The translations under genes and the position numbers were made by a program. A stretch of DNA of 64,000 bases from Erythrobacter litoralis HTCC2594 (GTDB lineage Bacteria > Pseudomonadota > Alphaproteobacteria > Sphingomonadales > Sphingomonadaceae): positions 2,671,501 through 2,735,500 of the forward strand of contig NC_007722.1 of the NCBI RefSeq assembly GCF_000013005.1, given 5' to 3'. Positions 47,901 to 56,734 of this stretch are shown here, piece by piece (within the stretch, counting starts at the first letter, position 1; the number at the start of each line of letters is the position of its first letter). The notes beneath the pieces are model-generated. The model had not been told where the DNA came from. It saw nothing but the letters and a program-made list of their open reading frames with translations, and made no database searches.

Positions 47901-48403
47901 TGACCTCGCTGCTCCTCGCACCGCTGGGCGGCATCTTCCTCGTCTGGCTGGTCGGCCAGCCGCAATCGATGCCGGTCTATATCGGCATCCTGCTCCTGCT
48001 CGGCATCGTGTCGAAGAACTCGATCCTGCTGATCGACTTTGCGATCGAGGAAATGGCCACCGGTCGCCGCAAGCTCGAAGCGATCGTCGATGCCGGCCAC
48101 AAGCGTGCACAGCCGATCGTCATGACCACCGTGGCCATGACCGCGGGTATGGTCCCGATCGCTTTTTCCGGCCTGCTCGGCTCCGGCGACGGAGCCTGGC
48201 GCGCGCCGATGGGCACGATGGTCATCGGCGGCCTCATCATGTCGACCGTCCTCACGCTGCTTATCGTTCCTGCCGGCTTCAGCTTGGCGGACGGGCTCGA
48301 GCGCCGTATGGGTCCGTGGATGCGCCAGAAGTTCCTCACCTTCAAACCCGGTGACGACACCCGTCCGATTGGTGACGGGCCAGAGGCGCAACCGGCCGAG
48401 TGA
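44933..48403 (+). CDS. RND-superfamily efflux permease with an extra central transmembrane segment
   Basis: Proton-driven tripartite efflux pump subunit of the HAE-1 type. 1156 residues against about 1030-1050 for the family. The proton-relay pair is in TM4 (GVLVDDAIVEIEN, D402 and D403), and the TM10 lysine is in GIVSKNSILLIDF. The excess length is an insertion at about residues 520-635, between TM6 (MITPMLAAYF) and the usual TM7 (GYFALLLTVLLFMNT). It contains two long hydrophobic stretches, near 536-560 and 588-618. No frameshift is seen. The 3' end overlaps the DUF445 gene by GTGA. Confidence 0.92.
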   Translation: MNFRNISAWSIRNPTIPLVFFTAILFAGIMAFVRMDVVNNPDIEFPAVDVTIAQPGAAPTEIENQITQRVESAVRSINGVSTINSTAREGSSNTFIEFEIGVDPNDAVIEVKNAIDSIRGSLPDGILEPRVSKVEISGGFLGIYAVEANDMTIEQLSWFIDDSIAKRLLGIEGMAEVGRFGGVDREIEVVLDLPKMQAFGVTASQINSVLRQTNIDAAGGAAEVGGTRQSVRVLGNTETAYELSQRQIQLGNGRTIKLADVARVRDGYSERTSISKVRDKEVVNFYMSRAKGASDVTVFYEALDIIAEIEAENPGVKFIPLFNTVKYTEEQYTSSMAAMIEGAILAVIVVFFFLRDWRATIISAVAIPLSAIPTFWFMDLLGFNLNQLSLLALALVAGVLVDDAIVEIENIVRHMRMGKSAYQASIDAADEIGLPVVATSFCIVAVFLPVGLMPGISGQFFKNFGITVVIAVLMSLAVARMITPMLAAYFLKAKGHAAHGEGPWMDRYMNVLRWSLDRGKMYARREGVEPPKRRWAYALSFILVILLLLAVPAAAVFLSFNAIQGLGISSSIVASLSGGEPSDFADLVGRLVTLVFYAVALALGFVAGLALIKLLGFVARLFGERIAMSWRYLEARFYDHRAWMLSTGYFALLLTVLLFMNTPTQFQPTIDDDNSRVEIEMVPGTTLETTERVADSVAELLYEQPEVERALERVREGQATIYITLTDDRERTSIEFERELAPVLAQVPDARIRFQSQSGGFGSGRDLTVMLAGSNPDLLEETAATLVEQMKGIDTLVAPRISADINRPEIIITPRPDIAAELGVTTAALSQTIRIATLGEIEQNAAKFSLSDRQIPIRVKLPQSSRENLGTIENLPVPTLTGGTVPLSRVAEVSFGSGPTAIQRYNQNRRVLVGADLGQGVIKGEAQAEVDQLPILQDLPQGVVRDVVGEDQWQQELVNSLFIAVIAGFLLVFAVLVLLYKRLMSPLVNMTSLLLAPLGGIFLVWLVGQPQSMPVYIGILLLLGIVSKNSILLIDFAIEEMATGRRKLEAIVDAGHKRAQPIVMTTVAMTAGMVPIAFSGLLGSGDGAWRAPMGTMVIGGLIMSTVLTLLIVPAGFSLADGLERRMGPWMRQKFLTFKPGDDTRPIGDGPEAQPAE

Positions 48404-49677
48404 AGCCGCTTTCCAGCCAGCCGATCGAGGCGGCGGGGTCCGACCTGCTGGTCGATCGCGCGCGCACCATGCGCATCACCGCCACGCTGATGCTGGTGGC
48501 GATGGCGGGGATCTTCATCGTTACCCACCGGTTGCTCGATCTCCATCCGGCCTGGGGCTATGTGAATGCCTTCGCCGAAGCGGCGATGGTCGGCGGACTT
48601 GCCGACTGGTTCGCCGTCACGGCCCTGTTCCGTCACCCGCTCGGCCTGCCGATCCCGCACACGGCGATCATCCCGGAGAACAAGGATCGGATCGCCGATA
48701 CGATGGCGCAGTTCCTGCGCACCAATTTCCTGACGCCCCAGGTCGTCGCGCGGCGGATGCAGGGCATGAACGTGGCGCAGGCGGCGGGCGATTTCCTCGT
48801 TGCGCCGGGCACCGACACGCGTTCGCGCATTACCGGCGGCGCGGCGGAGCTGATGGCCGAAGTGCTCGAGTCGCTCGATCCCGACCGGCTGGGCATCCAG
48901 GTCCGCACCGGCCTCGCCTCGCAAGCTACCAAGATCGATGTCGCTCCGCTGCTCGGGCGGATGCTGGAGGGCGCGATCACCGACAAGCGCCATATGCCCT
49001 TGATGGACGGCTTCATCCGCTGGACCGGCCTCACGCTGGAGGACAACGAGGAAATGGTCCGCGATATTATCCACCAGCGCGCCAACGCCGTGCTGCGGTG
49101 GACCGGTCTCGACGAGCGGATTTCCGGCTCGGTGCTGGACGGGCTTTACCGCCTGCTGGCGGAAGTGCTGGTCGATCCCGAGCATCCTCTTCGTGGCAAG
49201 ATCGAGGAGGGGCTGGAGAAGCTCGCGAGCGATCTGCAGACCGATCCGAAAACGCGCGAGCGTGTCGAGGAAATCAAGCGCGACCTGCTGGAAAATCCCG
49301 CCGTCGCCGAATGGTGGATGGGCGTGTGGGAGCGTATCCGCCTGTCGCTGATCCGCCGCGCCCGCGACCCCAATAGCGCGCTCGGCGGAGAGATGCGCAA
49401 GGGCCTCGCCGAACTCGGCAAGGCATTACAGCACGATCCGCGTTTGCAGCGCCAGATCAATCTTTTCGCTCGCCGCACTGCCGTGGGTATTGCCACCCGC
49501 TATGGCGAGCAGATCGTCCAGCTGGTCTCGGAAACGGTCAGACGCTGGGACGCCACTACGGTCACTGACCGCATCGAAGGCGCGGTCGGCCGCGATCTCC
49601 AATTTATCCGCATCAACGGAACGCTGGTGGGCGGGCTGGTGGGGCTCACGATCCACGCGGTGATCAGCCTGACGTGA
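48400..49677 (+). CDS. DUF445/YjiN-family membrane protein
   Basis: 425 residues from GTG 48400, in a GTGA overlap with the RND permease stop. An N-terminal TM helix (ATLMLVAMAGIFIVTH) is followed by the family stretch EAAMVGGLADWFAVTALFRHPLG(L) near residues 62-84 and NKDRIADTMAQFLRTNFL. A long helical middle leads to a C-terminal hydrophobic segment (NGTLVGGLVGLTIHAVI). Function is unknown. Translational coupling to an efflux pump is a notable context. Confidence 0.88.
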   Translation: MKPLSSQPIEAAGSDLLVDRARTMRITATLMLVAMAGIFIVTHRLLDLHPAWGYVNAFAEAAMVGGLADWFAVTALFRHPLGLPIPHTAIIPENKDRIADTMAQFLRTNFLTPQVVARRMQGMNVAQAAGDFLVAPGTDTRSRITGGAAELMAEVLESLDPDRLGIQVRTGLASQATKIDVAPLLGRMLEGAITDKRHMPLMDGFIRWTGLTLEDNEEMVRDIIHQRANAVLRWTGLDERISGSVLDGLYRLLAEVLVDPEHPLRGKIEEGLEKLASDLQTDPKTRERVEEIKRDLLENPAVAEWWMGVWERIRLSLIRRARDPNSALGGEMRKGLAELGKALQHDPRLQRQINLFARRTAVGIATRYGEQIVQLVSETVRRWDATTVTDRIEGAVGRDLQFIRINGTLVGGLVGLTIHAVISLT

Positions 49678-49683
49678 GGCGAA

Positions 49684-49715
49684 AAAAAGCCCGGGGGGTG
49701 AGGCCCGGGCTTTTT
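49684..49715. terminator. Bidirectional intrinsic terminator
   Basis: A perfect 12-bp stem AAAAAGCCCGGG / CCCGGGCTTTTT with an 8-base loop. It lies between the convergent DUF445 gene and etfA and works on both strands because each side gives a T-tract. Confidence 0.93.
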
Positions 49716-49736
49716 CGATGATTGCGGTGTTTCGGC

Positions 49737-50666
49737 TCAGAGCTTTTCCATCAGCTCCGGCACGACCTTGTAGAGATCGCCGACCAGGCCGATGTCGGCC
49801 ACCTGGAAGATCGGGGCGTCCTCGTCCTTGTTGATGGCGATGATGGTTTTGGAGTCCTTCATGCCGGCCAGGTGCTGGATCGCGCCCGAAATACCGATCG
49901 CGATATAGACTTCCGGGGCGACGATCTTGCCGGTCTGGCCGACCTGGTAGTCGTTGGGCACGTAGCCAGCATCGACCGCGGCGCGCGAGGCGCCGATGCC
50001 TGCGCCGAGCTTGTCGGCGAGCGGCGTGATATATTGCTCGAAGGTCTCGGCGTCCTTGAGCGCGCGGCCGCCCGAGACGATGACCTTGGCGCTGGTCAGC
50101 TCGGGGCGCTCGCTCTCGGCGATTTCCTGGCTGACGAATTGCGAGAGGCCTTCGCCGGTCGGGCCGCTTACAGCCTCGACCGTGCCCGAGCCGCCTTCGG
50201 CTTCGGCTTTGTCGAAAGCAGTGCCGCGCACCGTGATGACGAGCTTCTCGTCGCTCGATTGCACGGTCGCGATGGCGTTGCCGGCATAGATCGGGCGGGT
50301 GAAGGTCTTGTCGCCTTCGACCGAGAGAATGTCCGAAATCTGCATGACGTCGAGCAGCGCAGCGACGCGCGGCGCGATGTTCTTGCCGGTCGTGGTGGCA
50401 GGCGCGACGAAGGCATCGTGATGGCCCATCTGATCGACGATCAGCGGCGCGACGTTCTCAGCGAGCGCGTGCTCGTATGCCGGGTCGTCGGCCAGGTGAA
50501 CCTTGCCCACGCCCGCAATCTTGGCGGCGGCATCGGCCACGCCCGCGCAGCCCGAGCCAGCGACCAGCAGGTGGACTTCGCCCAGCTGCGATGCGGCGGT
50601 GACGGCGGACAGCGTCGCGTCCTTCATTTCGTTGTTGTCGTGCTCGACCCAAACCAATGTCTTCAT
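49737..50666 (-). CDS. etfA: Electron transfer flavoprotein alpha subunit
   Basis: FAD-carrying subunit of the ETF that moves electrons from acyl-CoA and related dehydrogenases to ETF-ubiquinone oxidoreductase. 309 residues. The C-terminal FAD-binding domain is complete: [55 protein letters not shown] and [20 protein letters not shown]. It follows etfB on the same strand, separated by 123 bp that contain a palindromic repeat. Confidence 0.95.
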   Translation of the reverse strand: MKTLVWVEHDNNEMKDATLSAVTAASQLGEVHLLVAGSGCAGVADAAAKIAGVGKVHLADDPAYEHALAENVAPLIVDQMGHHDAFVAPATTTGKNIAPRVAALLDVMQISDILSVEGDKTFTRPIYAGNAIATVQSSDEKLVITVRGTAFDKAEAEGGSGTVEAVSGPTGEGLSQFVSQEIAESERPELTSAKVIVSGGRALKDAETFEQYITPLADKLGAGIGASRAAVDAGYVPNDYQVGQTGKIVAPEVYIAIGISGAIQHLAGMKDSKTIIAINKDEDAPIFQVADIGLVGDLYKVVPELMEKL

Positions 50667-50684
50667 GTGGATCTACCTCAATTT

Positions 50685-50777
50685 CCGTTCGGGCTGAGCT
50701 TGTCGAAGCCCTGTACTTTTTTCTGTCCCGATGCCCTCAAAGTAAGGACAACCCTTCGACAAGCTCAGGGCGAACGG
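50685..50777. repeat. REP-like inverted repeat between etfB and etfA
   Basis: Two arms of 24 bp: CCGTTCGGGCTGAGCTTGTCGAAG-type sequence at 50685-50708 and its near-perfect reverse complement at 50754-50777, with one mismatch, around a 45-base loop. The core GCTTGTCGAAG/CTTCGACAAGC is a pattern I associate with dispersed intergenic palindromes in sphingomonads (recollection, not checked). It would form a strong hairpin in etfBA mRNA. Confidence 0.85.
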
Positions 50778-50789
50778 GGAATGCGGGAT

Positions 50790-51536
50790 TTATGCGATGC
50801 CCAGCGCCTTGATCTTGGCGACGAGCGCATCGACGTCTTCGACCTTCTCGCCGGCCTGCCGCACGGGCGGCTCGGCAACGTTGGTGGTGGTCAGGCGCGG
50901 CGCGATGTCGACGCCGTAATCGGCGGGCGACTTGGTATCGAGCGGCTTCTTCTTGGCCTTCATGATGTTGGGCAGCGAAGCATAGCGCGGCTCGTTCAGG
51001 CGCAGGTCGGTGGTGATGATCGCCGGGAGCGTCAGCTTGACGGTTTCGAGACCGCCGTCGACTTCGCGCTTGACGGTCACGCTGTCGCCGTCGACCTCGA
51101 CGGTGTTGGCGAATGTGCCTTGCGGGCGGCCCGTGAGGGCGGCGAGCATCTGGCCGGTCTGGTTGCTGTCGTCCGAAATCGACTGCTTGCCGAGCATCAC
51201 GATGCCGGGCTGTTCCTCTTCGGCGATCGCCTTGAGGATCTTGGCGACGGCGAGCGGTTCGACTTCATCATCGGTCTCGACCAGGATCGCGCGGTCGGCG
51301 CCCATGGCGAGGGCGGTGCGCAGGGTTTCCTGCGCCTTGGCCGGACCGATGGAGACAGCGACGATTTCTTCCGCCTTGCCCGCTTCCTTGATCCGGATCG
51401 CTTCTTCGACAGCGATCTCGTCGAACGGGTTCATGCTCATCTTGACGTTGGCCAGGTCGACGCCGGAACCATCCGCCTTGACGCGCGGCTTCACGTTATA
51501 GTCGATCACCCGTTTGACGGGGACGAGGATTTTCAT
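50790..51536 (-). CDS. etfB: Electron transfer flavoprotein beta subunit
   Basis: AMP-binding partner of EtfA. 248 residues: [13 protein letters not shown] at the start, [14 protein letters not shown], and [22 protein letters not shown] (the adenine-recognising loop). It ends with the ETF-beta C-terminal arm. GAGAGGAAGG precedes the ATG. A palindromic operator lies about 60 bp upstream. It is first in the etfBA operon. Confidence 0.95.
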   Translation of the reverse strand: MKILVPVKRVIDYNVKPRVKADGSGVDLANVKMSMNPFDEIAVEEAIRIKEAGKAEEIVAVSIGPAKAQETLRTALAMGADRAILVETDDEVEPLAVAKILKAIAEEEQPGIVMLGKQSISDDSNQTGQMLAALTGRPQGTFANTVEVDGDSVTVKREVDGGLETVKLTLPAIITTDLRLNEPRYASLPNIMKAKKKPLDTKSPADYGVDIAPRLTTTNVAEPPVRQAGEKVEDVDALVAKIKALGIA

Positions 51537-51591
51537 GGGAAGTCCTTCCTCTCAAAAGAATCATTGGCAGCAATCGTTGCCACCGGCCTAG

Positions 51592-51613
51592 CTTGCGTTT
51601 ACGTAAACGTCAA
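51592..51613. promoter_or_regulatory. Palindromic operator upstream of etfBA (LiuR-like)
   Basis: The perfect 14-bp palindrome CGTTTACGTAAACG (51596-51609) sits inside imperfectly symmetric flanks TTG...CAA. As I recall, it resembles the ACGTTTACGTAAAC-type operators of MerR-family LiuR regulators, which control branched-chain amino acid catabolism and etfBA in proteobacteria. It lies about 60 bp before the etfB start; the divergent 51754 gene could share it. Confidence 0.65.
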
Positions 51614-51753
51614 GTTTAGGCGGTCGACGCCGAATGCGCGAAAACGCTGGATTTCTCTCGCTTTCCGAGGCTGCGAGGTCAAGCTGACTTTTGGACGGGG
51701 GTCGGATTCGCGAATGTGGTAAAGGGCACATGCAAGCAAAGGGAGAGGACAGC

Positions 51754-52263
51754 ATGCGGGGTTTGGTGTCGAGATTGACCATCGGCCTGGTGGCGCTGGC
51801 CACGCCACTGGCGGCGCAGGAAACGCGTGTGGGCGAGGAGGGGTTCATCTCGCCGCCAGCCACGCTCGAGCAGATGGACTGGCTCATCGGGCAGTGGGTC
51901 GGCGACGGGATCGGCGGCGCCCCGGCCATGGAGAGCTGGCTGCCGCCGACAGGTGGAACGATGGTCGGCACATTCGTCCAACAGAGCGCGGACGGTCCGA
52001 TCCATTTCACCGAACATCTCTACCTGATGGAAGAAGAGGGCACGCTGGTGCTGCGCCTCAAGCATTTCCATGCCGACCTCAAAGGCTGGGAGGAGAAGGA
52101 CGATATGTTGACCTTCCGGCTCGTCGCGATCGAACCGTGCGCGGCCTTTTTCCATGCCCTGACGCTGCGCTGCGCGGACTCTGAGAAACCCGGTGAAGGC
52201 CTCGTTGCAGCAGTGCGCATGAGCTCGGGAAATGAGCTGCTCTTCAATTTCGACGCTATGTAG
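51754..52263 (+). CDS. Secreted DUF6265-like protein
   Basis: 169 residues from ATG 51754 behind a strong GGGAGAGG. The signal peptide is [15 protein letters not shown], cleaved before ETRVGEE. The mature domain holds [18 protein letters not shown] and [11 protein letters not shown], a pattern of small lipocalin-like beta-barrel domains in periplasmic proteins of unknown function. Starts further upstream (51691, 51730) have poorer ribosome sites. It is divergent from etfB and convergent with sucC. Confidence 0.78.
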   Translation: MRGLVSRLTIGLVALATPLAAQETRVGEEGFISPPATLEQMDWLIGQWVGDGIGGAPAMESWLPPTGGTMVGTFVQQSADGPIHFTEHLYLMEEEGTLVLRLKHFHADLKGWEEKDDMLTFRLVAIEPCAAFFHALTLRCADSEKPGEGLVAAVRMSSGNELLFNFDAM

Positions 52264-52377
52264 GCATGACGCCGATCCCACGGTCACGGCAGTCAAAGCC
52301 CGACCGGGCGCCCGCAGCGGGTGCGGCTTGCCGCACATCTACCGAGGACGAGGGCGCGGATGCGCCTTCGCAAAAAG

Positions 52378-53577
52378 CTACGCCGCCTGCTTCACTTCGG
52401 CGACGATCTTGCGCGCTGCGTCGCCCAGATCGTCCGCCGGAACGATCGGCAGGCCCGAATTGGCGAGGATGTCCTTGCCCTTCTCGACATTGGTGCCCTC
52501 GAGGCGGACCACCAACGGCACGTCCAATTCGACTTCCTTGGCCGCTACTACAATGCCCTCGGCGATCGTGTCGCAACGCATGATGCCGCCGAAGATGTTG
52601 ACGAGGATGCCTTCGACCGCCGGGTCCTTGAGGATGATCTTGAAGGCCGCAGTGACCTTCTCGGTCGTCGCCCCGCCGCCGACGTCGAGGAAGTTGGCAG
52701 GGAACGCGCCGTTCAATTTGATGATGTCCATCGTCGCCATGGCGAGGCCTGCGCCGTTGACCATGCAGCCGATATTGCCGTCGAGCTTGATGTAGGCGAG
52801 ATCGTATTCGCTGGCTTCGACTTCGGCCGGGTCTTCCTCGGTCTCGTCGCGCATCTCTTCCACGTCCTTGTGGCGATAGAGCGCGTTGCCGTCGATGCTC
52901 ATCTTGGTGTCGAGCACGAGAAGCTGGCCGTCTTCGGTCTCCACGAGCGGGTTGATCTCGAGCATTTCGCAATCGAGGTCCATGAAGGCGGTGTAGAGCT
53001 GCTTGGCGAGCTTCTGCGCCTGCTTGTTGAGATCACCCGACAGCTTGAGTGCGAAAGCCACCGCGCGGCCGTGGTGCGGCATGAAGCCCTGCGCCGGGTC
53101 GATGGTGATGGTGGTGATCTTCTCCGGCGTCGAATGGGCGACTTCCTCGATATCCATCCCGCCTTCGGTGGACACTATCATGCCGACGCGACCCGAAGCC
53201 CGATCGACGACCATCGAGAGGTAGTATTCGCTGGCGATGTCGACACCGTCGGTGACGTAGAGGCGGTTGACCTGCTTGCCCTCTTCACCCGTCTGCACGG
53301 TCACCAGCGTGTTGCCCAGCATCTCCCGCGCGCTGGCTTCGACGTCCTCGATGCTCTTGGCCAAGCGCACGCCGCCCTTCGCATCGGGGCCGAGTTCCTT
53401 GAATTTGCCCTTGCCGCGGCCGCCGGCATGGATCTGCGCCTTCACGACATAGAGCGGCCCGGGGAGCTGCTTGGCACCCGCGACCGCCTCTTCGACGGTC
53501 AATGCGGCGTGGCCGGCGGGGATGCCGATGCCGTATTTCGCAAGCAGTTCCTTGGCCTGGTATTCGTGGAGGTTCAT
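52378..53577 (-). CDS. sucC: Succinyl-CoA synthetase beta subunit (ADP-forming)
   Basis: TCA-cycle enzyme coupling succinyl-CoA hydrolysis to ATP synthesis. 399 residues: [17 protein letters not shown] at the start, the ATP-grasp region with [21 protein letters not shown], and [17 protein letters not shown] near the end. sucD does not follow: downstream is an opposite-strand gene. The alpha subunit must be encoded elsewhere, an arrangement I believe occurs in related genera. A GTGCGGC/GCCGCAC hairpin lies at 52321-52336 behind it. Confidence 0.95.
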   Translation of the reverse strand: MNLHEYQAKELLAKYGIGIPAGHAALTVEEAVAGAKQLPGPLYVVKAQIHAGGRGKGKFKELGPDAKGGVRLAKSIEDVEASAREMLGNTLVTVQTGEEGKQVNRLYVTDGVDIASEYYLSMVVDRASGRVGMIVSTEGGMDIEEVAHSTPEKITTITIDPAQGFMPHHGRAVAFALKLSGDLNKQAQKLAKQLYTAFMDLDCEMLEINPLVETEDGQLLVLDTKMSIDGNALYRHKDVEEMRDETEEDPAEVEASEYDLAYIKLDGNIGCMVNGAGLAMATMDIIKLNGAFPANFLDVGGGATTEKVTAAFKIILKDPAVEGILVNIFGGIMRCDTIAEGIVVAAKEVELDVPLVVRLEGTNVEKGKDILANSGLPIVPADDLGDAARKIVAEVKQAA

Positions 53578-53684
53578 GGGGCAAATCCTGTTGACGTGAA
53601 TCGGTATCGATTTGCGACGCGCCTAAGCATGGATCGTCGCGCTTGAAAAGGTGCCATTCGGGTAGCATGGCTTGACGACGAACC

Positions 53685-54485
53685 ATGATCGATCACGCGC
53701 GCCTACAGGCGATCGTCCGCGAAGCGGGCGCAATCGCCCAATCGCATTGGCCCGGCGCGGGCCATGATCTCGACGCGTGGGAGAAGCAGCCCGGCGATCC
53801 GGTGTGCGAGGCCGACCTTGCGGTGGACTCATTCCTGAAACGCGAACTCGGCGCTCTCCTGCCGGCGGCGGGCTGGCTGTCGGAAGAGACGGCCGATGCG
53901 CCCGGAAGGCTCGACAACCGGCTGATCTGGCTGGTCGATCCGATCGACGGTACGCGCGATTTTATCCGCGGGCGCAAGGGCTGGGCGGTCTCGGTCGCAC
54001 TCATCAGCGAAGGACGGCCGCTGATCGGGATGCTGAACGCTCCTGCTCGCGAGGAGGAATGGATAGCCGTTGCCGGACAGGGCGCGCAACGCAACGGCCG
54101 GCGCCTGCGCGCCTCGCAGCGGAGCACATTCGTCGGCGCGCGGATCCCTGCCGATTCGCTGATGAAGGAAGACCGCATTTTCGAAATGGTCGACAAACCC
54201 AACGGCATCGCCCTGCGCGTGGCGATGATTGCCGCCGACGAGGCCGACCTGGTGGCGACCCTGCGCTGGGGCTACGAATGGGATATAGGTGCCGCGACGC
54301 TGATCGCGCGGGAAGCGGGCGCGGCAATCAGCGATGCATGGGGCAACCCGCTCGGCTACAACAAACGCGATCCGAGAGCCTTCGGCCTGTTGGTCAGCGC
54401 GCCCGGCATTCACGCCGAGGCTGTGACGCACCTGAAGCGGCGCGCCGAGCATTATACGAGGAAATTCGCCGACAAGCTGAAATAG
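53685..54485 (+). CDS. CysQ/inositol-monophosphatase-family phosphatase
   Basis: Mg-dependent phosphatase, probably 3'(2'),5'-bisphosphate nucleotidase or a related sugar phosphatase. 266 residues. Metal-binding motifs are WLSEETADAP (the EE pair) and LVDPIDGTRDFIRG (DxIDGT), and the C-terminal YEWDIGAATLIAREAGAAISDAWG carries the WDxAA-like motif. It starts at ATG 53685 and is divergent from sucC. GGGCCGGCA-loop-TGCCGACCC after the stop may be a weak terminator. Confidence 0.9.
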   Translation: MIDHARLQAIVREAGAIAQSHWPGAGHDLDAWEKQPGDPVCEADLAVDSFLKRELGALLPAAGWLSEETADAPGRLDNRLIWLVDPIDGTRDFIRGRKGWAVSVALISEGRPLIGMLNAPAREEEWIAVAGQGAQRNGRRLRASQRSTFVGARIPADSLMKEDRIFEMVDKPNGIALRVAMIAADEADLVATLRWGYEWDIGAATLIAREAGAAISDAWGNPLGYNKRDPRAFGLLVSAPGIHAEAVTHLKRRAEHYTRKFADKLK

Positions 54486-54563
54486 CGAAAGGGCCGGCAT
54501 TGCTGCCGACCCTTCCCGTTCTGCCGCGGGGGCAGAGCTATGCGATGTCGCTTGGCCCTTCGA

Positions 54564-55259
54564 TTACTGGGCGCGGGCGCGAGCCACATCGTCTTGGCTG
54601 ATCGGCGTAATCTTGATCTCGACGCGACGGTTGAGCGGCTCGTTGACATTGTCTGCAGTCTGGATCCGCAGATATTCGCGGCGTTCGCCGTAACCCTGGG
54701 TTGCGATCCGCGAACGCGCAACGCCGCGTGCGACAAGATAGTCGGCCACGGTTTGGGCGCGGCTTTCCGACAATTGCTGGTTGAGCGCATCGGAACCGGT
54801 CGTGTCGGTGAAACCGTACACATCTATCAGGCTGTTGGGATAACGCTTGAGCGATTCGGCGATCTCGTTGAGCGTAGGATAGAATGCCGAATTGATCCGT
54901 GCCGATCCGCTGGCGAAGGTGACACCGTCCGGAAGGCGGACGAGGATCGCATCCTGGTCGCCAACTTCCTCGACATCGACGCCGCTCCCGGCGGTCTGTT
55001 CGTCGAGCTCGCGGATCTGGTCGTCGAACTGGTCGCCGATCACGGCTCCGGCCGTACCGCCGATGCCCGCGCCGATAATCCGTGCGGCATCGCCGCCGAC
55101 AACGCCGCCGAGCAGGTAGCCGAGCGTACCGCCTACGGCAGCTCCGATGCCGGTGCGCGAAACTTTCTGCTCACCGGTGTTCGGGTCGGTAACGCAGGCC
55201 GAAACGCTGAACAGCGATACGGCAGCCAGCGAAGATACGAGAACGCGTGATTTAGTCAT
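54564..55259 (-). CDS. OmpA-family lipoprotein with glycine zipper
   Basis: 231 residues. I start at ATG 55259, which has GAGGG nine bases upstream; a TTG at 55265 is possible. The lipobox ends FSVSAC. A glycine zipper (GIGAAVGGTLGYLLGGVVGG and GIGGTAGAVIGDQF, about 38-80) precedes an OmpA C-terminal peptidoglycan-binding domain (VYGFTDTTGSDALNQQLSESRA, NRRVEIKI). YiaD-like. An EcfG-type promoter lies about 75-100 bp upstream. Confidence 0.9.
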   Translation of the reverse strand: MTKSRVLVSSLAAVSLFSVSACVTDPNTGEQKVSRTGIGAAVGGTLGYLLGGVVGGDAARIIGAGIGGTAGAVIGDQFDDQIRELDEQTAGSGVDVEEVGDQDAILVRLPDGVTFASGSARINSAFYPTLNEIAESLKRYPNSLIDVYGFTDTTGSDALNQQLSESRAQTVADYLVARGVARSRIATQGYGERREYLRIQTADNVNEPLNRRVEIKITPISQDDVARARAQ

Positions 55260-55338
55260 TTCCAATGTCCCTCTTGTATCGCGCGGCTACCCCCGCGCAG
55301 GGGATTTGCGACGCCCCACCAGCATCTCATGCTCTACC

Positions 55339-55363
55339 AACTCGCAAACCCTTCCGGCGTTCC
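55339..55363 (-). promoter_or_regulatory. Probable EcfG promoter of the OmpA-type lipoprotein gene
   Basis: On the minus strand GGAAC (55363-55359), 17 bases, GTT (55341-55339). It fits GGAAC-N17-GTT, though the base before GTT is A where C is preferred. The orientation and the distance to the 55259 start are right for a promoter. Confidence 0.6.
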
Positions 55364-55429
55364 AATTCTGTGGCCACCCCGAAGCGAAAGGCTGGCACGG
55401 CCCGGCAATTGTGCTAGCGCCTGCATGCC

Positions 55430-56734
55430 GTGACACCATTTCCCTGGCCTGACCTCTTCATTATCGCTGCCCTGATCCTGCTCAACGGGATTTTTGCCAT
55501 GTCCGAGCTGGCGATCGTTTCCGCCAAGCCTACGCGGCTGAAATCGAAGGCGGAAAAAGGCAGCTCGGGGGCGCAACTTGCGCTCGACCTGGCGGCAAAC
55601 CCGGGGAAATTCCTTTCTACCGTGCAGATCGGCATCACGCTGGTCGCCATCATCACCGGCGCGCTCTCGGGGGCCAGCCTCGAGGCGCCGGTGGGCGAAC
55701 GCCTGGTCGCGCTGGGCATTCCGGCAGATGTGTCGGGCGAAGTCGCATTCATCGGCGTGATCGCGCTCACCACTTATTTCAGCGTGGTCGTCGGCGAGCT
55801 GGTACCCAAGCAGCTCGCTCTGCGCGCTGCTGTGCCGATCTCCGTCGTGATGTCGCGCCCGATGGCGATGCTGGCGAAGATCGCCGCGCCGATCGTCTGG
55901 ATCCTCGACACCTCGTCGGGCGCGATCGTTCGCCTGTTCGGTATTCGCCCAGGCGGGCAGTCCTCGGTTACGGCCGAAGAATTGCACATGATGTTTACCG
56001 AAGCGACCAAGACCGGGGTGCTGGAGGAAGAGCAGAGCGCGATCCTGACCGGCGTCGTGCGGCTGGCAGAGCGCCCTGTGCGCGAGGTGATGACGCCGCG
56101 CACCGAGCTCGACTGGATCGACGCGGCGGCGGGCGAAGCGGAGATTTCCCGCGTGATTGCGGAAAGCCCGCATTCGCTGCTGCCGGTGGCCGAAGGCTCC
56201 AGCGACAAGGTGCTGGGCGTGATCAAAGTGCGCGAAGTGCTGGCACAGCAGGTTGCCGGCCTGCCGGTCGAACTCGCCGTCCTGATGAAGAAGCCCGAGG
56301 TCATTCCCGACCAGCTCGACGCGATGGACGCACTCCGCGTGCTGCAGCAGTCCGAAGTCGCGATGGCGATGGTCCATGACGAGTACGGCCACCTGGACGG
56401 GATCGTCACCCCGGTCGACATCCTGACCGCGATGGTCGGCGATTTCGTGAGCGACCAGGACCAAGGCGAAATGCCGGAAGTGATCGAACGCGAGGATGGC
56501 TCGCTGCTCGTTTCGGGCGCGCTTTCTGCGGATATTCTCGCCGACCGGCTGGGTCTCGACTACGGCGACGACCGCGAGTTCGCGACGGTGGCCGGCTATG
56601 CTTTGGCCGTCCTGAAGAAGCTGCCGGGCGAAGGGGAAATTTTCACCGACCAGGGCTGGCGTTTCGAGGTGCTCGATATGGACGGGCGCAAGATCGACAA
56701 GCTGCTGGTGAGCGAGGTGGGGGAAGAGGGGTAG
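55430..56734 (+). CDS. HlyC/CorC (DUF21-CBS) family membrane protein
   Basis: 434 residues from GTG 55430. DUF21/CNNM domain with four hydrophobic segments (IAALILLNGIFAMSELAIV first, then QIGITLVAIITGALSGA), two CBS domains (VMTPRTELDWID and about 290-350, with VHDEYGHLDGIVTPVDIL), and a C-terminal CorC_HlyC domain with FATVAGYALAVLKKLP. Proteins of this group are linked to Mg/Co efflux or homeostasis; true haemolysin activity is not expected. Divergent from the OmpA gene. Confidence 0.92.
   Translation: MTPFPWPDLFIIAALILLNGIFAMSELAIVSAKPTRLKSKAEKGSSGAQLALDLAANPGKFLSTVQIGITLVAIITGALSGASLEAPVGERLVALGIPADVSGEVAFIGVIALTTYFSVVVGELVPKQLALRAAVPISVVMSRPMAMLAKIAAPIVWILDTSSGAIVRLFGIRPGGQSSVTAEELHMMFTEATKTGVLEEEQSAILTGVVRLAERPVREVMTPRTELDWIDAAAGEAEISRVIAESPHSLLPVAEGSSDKVLGVIKVREVLAQQVAGLPVELAVLMKKPEVIPDQLDAMDALRVLQQSEVAMAMVHDEYGHLDGIVTPVDILTAMVGDFVSDQDQGEMPEVIEREDGSLLVSGALSADILADRLGLDYGDDREFATVAGYALAVLKKLPGEGEIFTDQGWRFEVLDMDGRKIDKLLVSEVGEEG

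Noticed and set aside
49722..51722. Long + strand frame opposite etfA and etfB that also crosses the REP-like repeat
   Set aside because: EtfA and EtfB on the other strand are unmistakable; this frame is an antisense shadow.
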